Shown piece by piece: positions 31,761 through 42,407 of a DNA stretch of 64,000 nucleotides (the stretch's first letter is position 1; each line of letters starts with the position of its first letter). The notes below the pieces were generated by a model. It saw only the letters and a program-made list of their open reading frames with translations. It was not told where the DNA came from and did no database searches. Source of the DNA: Semisulcospira habei (taxonomy: Eukaryota > Mollusca > Gastropoda > Semisulcospiridae); NCBI GenBank assembly GCA_036245525.1, contig BTPG01000004.1:162817025-162881024 (forward strand). Direction: 5' to 3'. Both the position numbers and the translations under genes were made by a program.

Positions 31761-32134
31761 GTTAAACACCAGTAGTGTTTCCAGATTGTTTGCTGGTACA
31801 GAACCAACACCCGTGAAGTGGTCAACTAAACTATCAAACAAGTTGTGACTTTCTAAACTTGACGCCTTAATTTTTGGTGTGTAGTATAGTAACCCCTGTG
31901 CACAAAGGGTCCTTGGGCAGATGTCGGCTACCGTTGTGCACATGTCAACCTGATGATGTCGGCCCAATGTCCTTCTGCACACTGGGGACACAAGTTTACA
32001 TGACATGTACAATGAACCACTGAACAAGTTGATTCAGACTAACACGTTCAACAGCATCAACACATAGAACCCTACAATCTTGGTTAACAAATATGAAAAT
32101 TGTCATCTAAAGACTACAAAACAGTTCAGGAGAA

Positions 32135-32270
32135 AGACCGAACATGACGGTTCAAGGGTGATGCCATAATAGCTTGGTGCATACGGGCACCAAGCTATCC
32201 TGGCACTAGCCTTGAACTATCATGGTTGATCCATTTCCACTTATAGTGATAACGCGTTGAGAGGGTTAGC
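32135..32270. repeat. TTAA MITE, diverged copy
   Basis: GGTTCAAGGGTGATGCCATA, AGCTTGGTGCATACGGGCAC, TGGCACTAGCCTTGAACTAT and GGTTGATCCATTTCC. The ends are decayed. Confidence 0.65.
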
Positions 32271-34599
32271 AGTTTGTTTCGAAATATTGCTCCAAAGAAA
32301 TCACAACTCATACCTGGACACACTCAAGACCTCTATCCTGCGGTCAGTGCTAACAGTCATGCAGACATCAACAGGGCATCACATTGACATGATTGTTACT
32401 CAACAAGTCTACAGCTATTTTGTGGCTCGAGTGGGCTTTCAGCCCCATGTGCATACAGACACTGTATAATGTACCGGTGGCTGCATGCACAAGGGTGGAT
32501 GAATGGGGCAGCTTTCACTCCATGGACATGCTTTATGCAAGATAGGTCAACCAAAAAACACAATAAAAAACAAAGGAACCTAAAATTGTTTTTTTCATTT
32601 TTTTGTCAAGTCTCTCACACACAAAAAAAGATACTCTATATCTGAAATTTACAAACTGGTCACATCCAGTCAAACAAAAATGATACTTCATCTTTGAAGG
32701 TTCCAATCTGGTTACATCCAGTCAAAGTCAACTTACGCAGATGTCAGAATCTTCAGCTCAAAGACCTCTTTAAAGTCAGCCGAACATGGCAGATTTGAAA
32801 TGTTATTTTCAGCAACAAAAAAATAACGACCTGTTTGCAGTCCCATTGTGAACCCCCATCCACAGAGGTAGTTATATAGACAAATATATTTTAAATAAAC
32901 ATTTTGCTGAGAACAACTTGCGCTAGACATCTTAACAAGCCACAAGGAGCATCATGGCTTTTGGCACCATCAACAAAAACCATAGGAGCCAGTGTGCTAA
33001 CAGCAGCCTGAGAAGAACAGCAAAGCCCTCATGGTTCTTGTGCATGACCGAGACAGTTCTCAAACCTATGACCAAAGGCCACTCAAATAAGCACATGTTA
33101 AAGTATCTAGATATAATTACAAAGTTTGGCAAGGATCCACTCGCCCATCACCTAATGCTAGGAGATTTCTTGTCGGGCGAGGCAAAATTATGTGGTTGGC
33201 AGCCCGAATGGCAAATGCAAAATTCAGTGCAGGTGTACACGTGAAACTGGGCTCCAGATGACTACTGAAAGGCTACTACAGTACCACAGTATATGTGGTC
33301 CTCTGGTTGGTCATCATGCCTGAAAATTCCTATGTTCTGTCAATGTGAATTTTTTCACACATGACTTCCTTTGACCTTTGATCCAAGTGCTCAACCAACT
33401 TCAGTACCCACCCAGAGATCTCCATCAACCTCGTTGCCAAGTCTGATTGAAAAATTTGGAGAAAAAATAAGTTGGAAAAATGTATAAAATAAAACAGGCA
33501 TGTTTACACACATTTTTCAACCTGTTGTGAGCCTTGACCTTTAGAGGGCTGGCCAAATTAGTATGCATAGTAGAAAGTTATAAATTTAACATTATTATGA
33601 AGTGAAAAAAAGGGTTCATGAAACAAAAAGGTAGACGAGCGGCAGAAAAAAAATTTCTTTTTAGATGAGGAAAATGACTTTCTACACCAAAGAATTGTCT
33701 TCTGGTGAAATGAAACGAGTGAAAAAATGGCTTCCACTTGGTTTCATTTCACCCGAGGATGGATCTTCAAAATGAAACATTGTTATTTTCCTTCCCTAAA
33801 AAGGAAAAGGGTTTTCTACCACAATTCTAAGTTTCTTTTTAATAGTATTATGTCTCTACATAATTATAAGAGATATATCTGAAACCTTCACTCAGCTATG
33901 ATTTGTACTGTACAATCATTGTAGATAGGAGATTCACTCAAATTTAAACAGCTTTAGCAGACTAATAAATAACAGAAAATACACTGACACACAGCATGAC
34001 CCGAGTGCATGACCACCCAACACACTTTAGATGTAAGTTGGCTCCAAGCAATCCAGTCATGGCGATTACAATGTAAACATGAAGTAGACCTCACTTTTAC
34101 ATCAAAATGTAACCTGTGGCTCATTGAAAAGCATACCTTCAAAATACTATTCAGAAGCAGAAGAATGTTCACTGCCCTCGTTTATCTTTAGACTTTATAC
34201 AGCACTCCAGGATACTTTCAGAGGAAGCATTCTGCAAGCGTGTACAACCTATGTTGGTGTACCGTTTTCATCAGAATGGCAACTGACGTTTTGGATTATT
34301 TTCATTTAATTTTTAGAGAAATCTGACGTGATGCTCTTCCAAAACCTGCTTCCCTTTGTGCTCATCTGTCATTTCCATTAATATCAATTTACTGCTTTCA
34401 GCATGATAGGAATGACTGCCAGACAGGCAATAAACACTGTCATGTGGAGCATGCACATTCACTCACATTAAACATGAGTACAGGCCATCACATCATGCTA
34501 ACGGCAAGCTCAAACACGCTACTGAAGTTTTGAAAAAGGTAATTGAGATGGCAGACAGGCGATAAATACCTTCATGTGGAACACGCACATTCACTCACA
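32271..34599. other. No gene recognised
   Basis: A/T-rich sequence with short chance frames only. There is a weak ACATCCAGTCAAA repeat near 32660-32725. I recognise neither genes nor any window-wide repeat. Confidence 0.4.
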
Positions 34600-34806
34600 T
34601 TAACCCATTTAGCCCCGGGGCCCTGCAGCAGGAAATGGATTGATCATGATAATTCAAAGGGTAGTGCCAGATGAGCTTGGCACCTTCAGGCGCCAAGCTC
34701 ATCTGGCACTACCCTTGGATTATCATGTTCAATCCATCTCCTACAACCGGTACATAGTCATTAGACAACGCGTCCAAAAATGTGGATATGGGGTTAAGAG
34801 GGTTAA
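34600..34806. repeat. TTAA foldback MITE, best-preserved copy
   Basis: Bounded by TTAA at both ends: TTAACCCATTTAGCCCCG at the left and GGGGTTAAGAGGGTTAA at the right. The inner palindrome pairs GGGTAGTGCCAGATGAGC with GCTCATCTGGCACTACCC around GGCACCTTCAGGCGCC. A TTAA duplication plus C-rich termini is the hallmark of piggyBac-type elements. No coding capacity, so mobilised in trans if at all. Confidence 0.85.
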
Positions 34807-34857
34807 ACATAAATACAGGACATCACATGATGCTCAAACATGCCATGGAAGTTTTGA

Positions 34858-35239
34858 TTGATTGTACATTGCTTAACGTCCCGACAGCAACAAGGCTTTC
34901 TCAGGACGTGCCTGCACTGCTTGTGAAAAAAAAACCAACTAAACAGAACATTGAATGTATGTCGCCAGCCGGTCAAATACGTTAAATAAACCTAAAACAT
35001 GGGGCCTAAATAAAGCTAAGACCATTTAACAACACACATCCAATATCAAGAGCTACAGGCAGTGCAGACAGTAGGGAGAGTTTTAAAAAGGCAAATAAAT
35101 ACAGGTGAATGGATCTCGGGTAGACAGAAACACATGCCCCAGAATAGAGAGGAAAACTCACCCTGTGGGGCTGACCAGGGTGACCCTGGGAACTAAAAAG
35201 TACCTAACCCCACCCAAGTCCCCCAGGGCAGACCCGGGT
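34858..35239 (-). mobile_element. SINE-like element, copy 1
   Basis: A 382-bp unit lies between the 14-bp duplications CATGGAAGTTTTGA (34844-34857 and 35240-35253). It reads on the minus strand from ACCCGGGTCTGCCCTGG to a tail of ATTG/CAAT repeats. The second copy is at 58801-59188. I recognise no clear tRNA-type A and B boxes. The 3' region, with its CGGGACGTTAAGC block before the CAAT tail, resembles invertebrate LINE/SINE 3' ends. Confidence 0.85.
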
Positions 35240-35253
35240 CATGGAAGTTTTGA

Positions 35254-36122
35254 AAATTCGTACAGTATTTGAGATTTTGATTATGTGGGTTGACATCAAT
35301 ACTAAAGTAGAGGGGGAGGAAGTACTGGACAGTGCTGGAGTTGATGTCTGCTCTAGTCACACTAAACTTACACATTACTTAAATTACTAAACTGACACAT
35401 TTTCAATTACTGATGATTGCACAGTCTTTTAACAATTTACAGCTTAACAGAAAAGAAAAAAAAAATAACTGAGAGATTTACCTTTACATTGTTCAAAGGT
35501 ACTGGTATAGCAAAACCAAAAGAGAGCAAACAAAGAATATTCAGAAAAACAAACAAACACAGAGGCACAAAGACAAATCTGACCCCACAAAAAGTCATAA
35601 AATCATCAACATAATCATCAAATCAGACTGGACACAGCAAATTATTTGTCAAATGCACGTTCCAACACACAGGCAACTTGCACACGCACACCTTCTTCTC
35701 TCTCCCTTTCTCAGCAATCAGAAATGAAGAAGTTGTGTAATGTAACTTGAATGTGGTTTGGGAATGTCTAAATCAGACATGCACATCATGACACTAAGAC
35801 CTGAAGACATTCACTCCATGGTGCGTGCAGCTACCAGTACTCTGCCACCAAACAAAAGCCACCACACAGTACAACCAGTCACACACATAAAACCCAGTCC
35901 ATGAGTAAGATAGATACAATTCTTATACTGAGAAGTCCACGCAAGCAATGTCACTCATCCTCTGACACACCCTCAGTACGTTGACTTTAATTTTCCTGTC
36001 CCAAATAGAAACTGACATATCTTGTCCACGATGTAAGCCAGCACAATGTCCGCAGATACCACCAGCAGCACCGTGTTCCGGAACTGTCAGGAGCAAAACC
36101 AAACCACATCAGCACTAGCAAA
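35254..36122. other. No gene recognised
   Basis: Unique-looking A/T-rich sequence. No exon, RNA gene or repeat shared within the window could be supported. Confidence 0.4.
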
Positions 36123-36317
36123 TTAACCCATTTACCCCCAACGCACTATGACAGGAGATGGATCAACCATGATAATTCAAGGGTAGTGCCAGATCAGCTG
36201 AGCGCCTGATGGTGCCAAGCTCATCTGGCACAACCCTTGAATTATCATGGTTGATCCATAAACTGAAACTGATACACAGTTGTTCGGGAAATACGCCCGT
36301 GGAGTTAAATGGTTTAA
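36123..36317. repeat. TTAA foldback MITE
   Basis: TTAACCCATTTACCCCCAAC at the left, GTTAAATGGTTTAA at the right, with the inner pair GGGTAGTGCCAGATCAGC and CTCATCTGGCACAACCC. Confidence 0.8.
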
Positions 36318-36429
36318 AAACAAATAAAAGAAAGAAATACACATCACCATGACAAGGATAGTAAAGTCTAACTTAGCAATAACAACAAACTGAAAACCAT
36401 GCCATGAAAGCAATAAACTGTCCTGTCCT

Positions 36430-36960
36430 TGAAAATATGGTAGACTTTAGGATGGGGCTGGTTGGAGCGCGTTTCGTAGAATGCAAAAGACATAACAGGC
36501 GGGCGGGGTTCATGGTCTGTCAAATAAGTAACAAGATAAAAATGATGTCACGTCTAGCTACTCTAACCTTGCTGTTAACCGTCATTTTGGCTCGAAGCAC
36601 CGTATGTGCGTATGTATGTGTGTGTGTGAGTATGTATGTAAACACGAGAATCTCCGATATTACTGTACGCACAAACTTGAAATTTGGCAAAATACTTTAT
36701 TAAGTAGGTGGCTAAGAGAGCCTCTGGATGTCTCATTGAAGACATAAAAGACCGTTCATAGAAAGTCGATTGACCCAGATTAGTGTCCACAATTTTGATT
36801 ATATGCATTTGAAATTTTGGATATGGCTAGTTTGTAGAAAGACATTGGATGAGTTCGTTAGCCAGCTTTGTACCTCTTCAACTTTTCGAAAATAAAAGTT
36901 TAATGCAGAAAAAAATTTCAAAAGTAAGAAAAATCAAACAGTGACGGTGACGTAAAAGCA
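36430..36960 (-). repeat. Dispersed repeat family B, copy 3
   Basis: Inverse of the 20395-20830 repeat. Landmarks on the minus strand are GCTGGCTAACGAACTCATCC, ATTGTGGACACTAATCTGGG, GGTCTTTTATGTCTTCAATG and GGAGATTCTCGTGTTTACAT. Confidence 0.65.
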
Positions 36961-37139
36961 CCAAACGCATCAGTGTTTTATACAATGTTCCTAATTGATG
37001 CAAATCATCAGCATGTCAGTGTTTTACATGTGTATGAGCTGGCGCGATGTTCTCCTTCATTTATTTTTGTATGATATTTGCGAATGTATTGCGGAAAAGG
37101 TGGAACATGCATGCAAGCTCATACAGAAGAGGCTTTGTG

Positions 37140-37440
37140 GGCGTGGGCCATTCCACCTTATTCTTCAAAATTGCTGCGGCTACGCCAGCCCACAGAACCT
37201 ATAACCAGTAGAAAGTGCTGTGTGTCTGCCGTCTGTGTTTTAGTTTTATGTGTGCCATTCTGCCGTCTGTGTTTGTGTGTGCCATTCTGCTGTTTGTGTT
37301 TGTGTGTGCCATTGCCGTGCGGATCAGGTTGGGGGGGGGGGGGGATTAAAGGGAGATACTGAACAAGTTGTACCTCTTCAACTTTGTCAATAATAATTAC
37401 TTCATTTTTCCAAGTTTTGGAGCCACTATTTACTCCCATC
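37140..37440 (+). repeat. Dispersed repeat family C fragment with a short tandem repeat
   Basis: GCTACGCCAGCCCACAGAAC is followed by a GTGCTGTGTGTCTGCCGTCTG stretch. Three to four units of GTGTGCCATTCTGC(C/T)GT follow (37240-37320), then a G run at 37330-37344. Related to 60740-60830. Confidence 0.6.
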
Positions 37441-37489
37441 AAACAGCCCTGGAAGAGGCTGTGTGGAACAAAACAGTCAGCTCTGGAAG

Positions 37490-37711
37490 ATTAGTTAGTT
37501 AGTTATTTGGGTTTAACGCCGAGCAGGCGACTAAGGCCATCTCACGGCGGGATGGGTAAAAATCTGGTCAGCCAGACTAAAAGCAAGGTCTTAAGACAAG
37601 ATGTAAATATAGATTAAAAATCTCAGGCTAAAATGTCGCACATGTCTTTAAAAGAAACGTCTACAGACTCTCAAAAAGGGCAAATAAAAAATTCACATAG
37701 TCAATGAATGC
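37490..37711 (-). other. LINE 3' untranslated region and tail
   Basis: On the minus strand this follows the ORF2 stop and ends GGCGTTAAACCCAAATAACT followed by AACTAACTAA. A 58-bp fragment of the same end lies in the MITE at 30848-30905, showing that this LINE family has retroposed elsewhere in the region. Confidence 0.7.
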
Positions 37712-39540
37712 TCAGATCTTGTTAAAAATATTGCATTCTCTCAAAAAATTGAAGATTTTGTCCGGAGGAACATCCCGGAACAAAACCTTCAAGGAGTCTG
37801 CTGTGAAGTGTTTATATCTGGTGTCAATGAGGTCAGCACAATACAGCAAAAAGTGTCGAACAGAAAACTGCTCATCACAGGCAAAACACCATGGACGCTC
37901 ATCCTGTTTAAGTAAGTAAGAGTGCGTAACATACGTGTGCCCGATGTGAAGCCGAGCAAGGACAGTCTCCTCACGGCGGCTGCCGCAGCGGAAAGGTAGA
38001 CTGTCAGACAACTTAGGAAGAGCTTCATGAAGCTTGTTCCCTTCCTCTTTGTCCCACTCGGACTGCCACTCGCGGGCTATGTACGCACTAATACCAGGTT
38101 TAAAATCACTATAGACAGTCTGTGTGTCAGGGACAGGGTCACTGCGGGCACTGTTGGCAGCAGAATCTGCGATTCTGTTGCCTTCAATGCCCACATGGCC
38201 CGGGACCCAAATAAAAATGATGTCATAATATTCCTTCATCAAGTCCGCGTAGAGCTCTCTAATCTGCACCAGCAGTGGATGGTCTGTTCCCGCGCCCTGA
38301 AGGGCCTGCAGGGCAGAAAGAGAGTCAGACAGAATCAGGAAGTTCCTTTCCCGAGACTGATAGGCATGCTTGAGTGCTAGCAGAATGGCCTGCAGTTCTG
38401 CACTAAATACAGAGGAATGGTCAGGGAGACGGAGCTTAAATGGGCGTCTAGGATGGCGAGAGGACACTGCAGCCGCAGCCACTCTTCCATCCTCAGATTT
38501 GGACCCATCCGTATAAAGACGACAATAGCCAGGAAAAATTGAAAGGAGTTCATTGAGGCTCTGTTGGTATATGGCTGGTGGAGTACAATCCTTCTTGTGG
38601 GCAGTCAAGTCCAGCAAGATGTCAGGAACTGGTAGTAGCCAGGGTGGAGTGACGTGTTGCAGAGATTCCGAAACTTTGTCCAGGTCCACTCCGGCCGCCT
38701 GCAGATGAGGTCGGACACGGAAGGAAAGTGGACGGACAGCTCCTGGATGGGCATCGTAAATCTCTGCAAACGACGGGGTAAAAACACAATCATAGGCAGG
38801 ATTTTCTGGATGGGCCTTCAGCTTCAGAACGTAGCTGAGCATGAGGCGGATGCGGCGGAGCCTGAGAGAAGGCTCCCCTGCCTCTGCATACAGACTAGGA
38901 ACTGGAGATGTCCTGAAGGCTCCCAGACATATGCGCAGACCTTGATGGTGAATTGTGTTCAGACGCTGTAGAACAGACTTGGAAGCCGAGCCATATACCA
39001 CAGAGCCGTAATCCAGTTTGGACCGAACAAGGGCCCGGTACAGTCGAAGTAAGACGATACGGTCTGCACCCCAGTCAGTACGACCAACGACACGAAGAAT
39101 GTCGAGGGCCTTCCGACAAGAGGTTCTAAGGTAGTTAACATGGTTGCGGAAGGTCAATCTTTTGTCAAAGATGACCCCCAGAAACTTTGCCTCTTCGGCC
39201 ACCTGAATTGGCACTCCAGCAATGCTCAGGGTAGGTTTTGGAAAAAATTTCATTTGATTAGTAAAATGCACACAGACTGTCTTGGAGGGCGAGAACCTGA
39301 ATCCATTGAGAGACACCCACCCCTGGATGCGATCAACGCACAGCTGCAAGCGCCTCTCAAGGGACGCAAGTCCTCGACCTCGTGCACACAAAGCAAAGTC
39401 GTCCACAAACAAAGAGCATTCAGAATCATTCTTGACGGCCTTTACAATGTTATTTATTTTAATGCTAAATAAAACAGGAGATAGAATGCTGCCCTGCGGG
39501 ACACCCATCTCCTGTTCAAAGGAGTCGGAGAGGGTGGAGC
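37712..39540 (-). pseudogene. LINE ORF2, C-terminal half: RT core end and RNase H
   Basis: This half continues from the part at 56067-57936 and is separated from it by the Polinton. It begins in the RT domain with GVPQGSILSPVLFS (motif B-like region), then LFVDDFALCARG (catalytic FVDD in place of the usual YADD) and AKFLGVIFDKRLTFRNHV. RNase H follows: LYTDGSKSEDGR (first Asp), AELQAILLAL (Glu), LILSDSLSALQAL (second Asp) and WVPGHVGIEGNRIADSAA. A Cys/His-containing end (CFACDEQFSVRHFLLYC) resembles the zinc knuckle at the end of I- and jockey-clade ORF2. The stop is at 37712-37714. The frame is open throughout. Confidence 0.9.
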
Positions 39541-39772
39541 AGAGATATATAATAGGAGAGGACTAAGAATCAAATTTCAATAAGGCCGCACCCATCATTA
39601 AATCTCGCCTTTATTGATATTGAAATCTGTGACATCTTATTACCTCTCTATTATCACATAATCACCCTTTTGTTTTTTGAAAAAGTGGCGACCATGATTA
39701 GTGCGGCCTTATTGTAATTTGATACATTAGTCCTCTCCTATTATATATCTCTATAACTATTGTCTCTGACAA
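39541..39772. repeat. Left terminus of the Polinton: hairpin-like inverted repeat
   Basis: Positions 39541-39566 are repeated exactly, in inverse, at 39727-39752, and similarity continues inward through the TCAATAAGGCCGCAC block to about 39610. The 212-bp block can thus fold on itself. The next bases, ATAACTATTGTCTCTG (39753 on), match in inverse the sequence just inside the right block (55845-55860). Confidence 0.9.
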
Positions 39773-40207
39773 CACTTAAACATGTACTGTTAATTTGTTT
39801 TAAAAATCGCGACCATAACCATGATCCTTGCAGCTCTGCATTCATGGCTACAGTAAACACTGAACCAGGAAGTGAAATCGACTGTAGACGGTAAAACCCT
39901 CAGTAGTTGACTGCCTTGCACCGAGTGTATGAGGTTTTACAGAGTCTAAGATCCTCACGAGCCTAGATTTTTATAAGTGGACACAGGTCAGATCCTCAAG
40001 AGTCTCGGACTCCAGGCATAACCTGTGTTACAACTATTAGTCTACTTTCGTTTGTTAGCTCTCTCCTAGCGAGTATGTTGGCGGGTCTTATCTAATATTA
40101 TTTTACTGCAGTACAATTTCTGAAACGGTGAATGTCCTCTTATGCATACTCGAAATGTGCTTTGTACAACACTGTCAGTACAACTCAACCGTTTTATTAT
40201 AAACAGT

Positions 40208-40283
40208 ACTGACACACGCACGTACACGCGCACGCACGCGCACGTACACGCGCACACACACACACGCAAACACGCGCACGCAC

Positions 40284-40324
<41 letters not shown>

Positions 40325-40345
40325 CACGCAAACACACGCACACTA
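40208..40345. repeat. (CA)n/(CG)-rich microsatellite
   Basis: Alternating CA and CACG units, with a pure CA stretch at about 40286-40318. Non-coding left part of the Polinton. Confidence 0.9.
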
Positions 40346-40907
40346 ACACAATCTTACCCAACATGACACCTGTCGCCAAACGCACAAGGTCTTTAAGTAC
40401 AGCCTCACATCAATGCAATATCATTGTAAGATATTCCTTTCGGGAGCATACCTGATTAAACATGTCTGATGCATGCAATTTGTAAGCTCACCTGTGAGTC
40501 GATCTGGTGTACATGTTTAGACTGGTGGGTGTCTGTGAAAGGCACATTAAAATCATATGCTTTAAACAGACGCCCGACTGAGTACATAAACAACAGATCC
40601 TCAAGAGCCCCGAGCCCGGGCTTGACTCCCGTTTACAACGTTTTATTCAGCTCTACTTTCTGGTCTCTCTTTTGAGTAGGTTGACTAGACTTTACTATGA
40701 ACATTTACAAGTTGTCATGGCATAACCTAACCGTAGCACTCCTGAGAACTCCCTATTAAGTGTGTTTCGTTAACGACAGTTAGGTCGCACTTTCCTCTTT
40801 TTGACGACACTCTAGACTTGTTGACGAGACTTGTTTACCCACCTTGAGGCAAAAGAGTTTGCTGGTAGTTGAGTTCTGAAAAAATCTTTGCAACGCGCCA
40901 CACTGTA

Positions 40908-41412
40908 AATGTGTGGCACATGTTGCCATAATGCCACACATGTCGCGTATGCCGCACACATGCCGCACACATGCCGCACACATGCCACGTATGGTGCGGC
41001 ACATGCCGCGTATGCCGCACACATGCCGCGTATGCCGCACATATGCCGCACACATGCCGCGTATGGTGCGGCACATGCCGCGTATGCCGCACACATGCCG
41101 CGTATGGTGCGGCACATGCCGCGTATGCCGCACACATGCCGCGTATGGTGCGGCACATGCCGCGTGTGCCGCACACATGCCGCGTATGGTGCGCCACATG
41201 CCGCGTATGCCGCACACATGCCGCGTATGGTGCGGCACATGCCGCGTATGCCGCACACATGCCGCGTATGGTGCGGCACATGCCGCGTGTGCCGCACACA
41301 TGCCGCACACATGCCGCGTATGCCGCACACATGCCACGTATGGTGCGGCACATGCCGCGTATGCCGCACACATGTCGCGTATGGTGCGGCACATGCCGCG
41401 TATGGTGCGGCA
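40908..41412. repeat. Hairpin-forming tandem array, open in six frames
   Basis: About 500 bp made of two short modules, CATGCCGCGTATGGTGCGG and CATGCCGCGTATGCCGCACA, alternating with some triplications of ATGCCGCACAC. GTGCGGCA and TGCCGCAC are inverse repeats within each unit, so the array can form serial hairpins. No stop codon occurs in any of six frames across the array, giving six chance reading frames of 164-219 codons. CpG-rich, unlike the A/T-rich Polinton around it. Confidence 0.95.
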
Positions 41413-41616
41413 ACCTGTATGTAACGTCTGATGTTTCATTTGGCTCTCACTTGACCAGAGTGTGATTTATAATTTACTGCAAAGCCAATAATCGCCAAAT
41501 ACTGTGCCAGGTCTGTTCGCTTTAAGGGACAGGGTCAATGTACATGACACTGCAATTGAAATCTGTGAAGCAAGCCATTCATAAACCCACCCAAATCATT
41601 TAATAGCCCAGCATGA

Positions 41617-41685
41617 ATACAGCTGGAATACAGTAGAAAGGCAGCAGGAAAAGCATGATTTTAGCGCATGCTGTATTCCAGCTGT
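41617..41685. repeat. Inverted repeat in Polinton non-coding region
   Basis: TACAGCTGGAATACAG at the left and CTGTATTCCAGCTGTA at the right, separated by about 37 bases. It lies 330 bp before the first Polinton gene and could be a structural or regulatory hairpin. Function unknown. Confidence 0.7.
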
Positions 41686-42017
41686 AACCAGCTTTATGCC
41701 TACTGGACAGCCAAGGTCTTCTTGGGGTATGCCACATATAGTCTATGGGAGACAACTCTGTATAGTGGTTCAATCTTCCAAGTGATTATATCCCTTATGA
41801 CATTGACCATACATAGTGTTTTATCCCTGAGTGAATGTATCTGTGGTTTGAATCTAAATCTATCTAGCTTACATAGAAGCGGTAACACAGTGTAAGCGTA
41901 AAACGTTACTGACAATATTGCTGGAGTGATGCAACATAAAAGGTTACTGCTCAGTGTAATTTTCTAGAAACATGATTCTGCTTGATAACAATTTATACAT
42001 TTGTTTGTCCAATAAAA

Positions 42018-42365
42018 ATGACAGACGGACAAATCATACAAGTGCTTGATATCTCACACTGTTTTAAAGATGTTATGCATTTTACTGACTTAATATTACC
42101 CAAACAGACTAACATAAGCCTTTCAGCACCATCAGAAATATATGCTACATATAGTGTGACTTTGGATTATGTCGATGAGCATCCAGATGTGGAGTGCATG
42201 ACAGTTGATTTAAAGACACCTACTTTTAAAGTTAATGATACCGACTATGGTTGGTTAGGGGAAATTTGTTATAGCATATTTAAACAACTACGCAAACTAA
42301 ATGTTTATATTGACAGTGTTACAATTAATAAAGTGGTATTACACAAGGTGAGCCAGCAGAGTTAA
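42018..42365 (+). CDS. Polinton small protein of unknown function
   Basis: First gene of the element. The frame is open from 41982, but the Met at 42018 is preferred because it follows the box CCAATAAAA directly, as for the next gene. 115 residues, no obvious signal or membrane segment, mixed strand-like composition with a KTPTFKVNDTDYGWLG stretch near the middle. I do not recognise the family. It ends 42 bp before the polymerase gene on the same strand. Confidence 0.65.
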   Translation: MTDGQIIQVLDISHCFKDVMHFTDLILPKQTNISLSAPSEIYATYSVTLDYVDEHPDVECMTVDLKTPTFKVNDTDYGWLGEICYSIFKQLRKLNVYIDSVTINKVVLHKVSQQS

Positions 42366-42407
42366 CGTTAATATTTTTTCATTTATTATTTTGTCGGACA
42401 AATAAAA

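Noticed and set aside
40908..41412. CRISPR-like array
   Set aside because: Units are contiguous without unique spacers and the context is an animal transposon.
40780..41465. Six overlapping reading frames of 164-219 codons
   Set aside because: All arise from one stop-free tandem array; the peptides are simple repeats with no start context, so they are treated as a repeat and not as genes.
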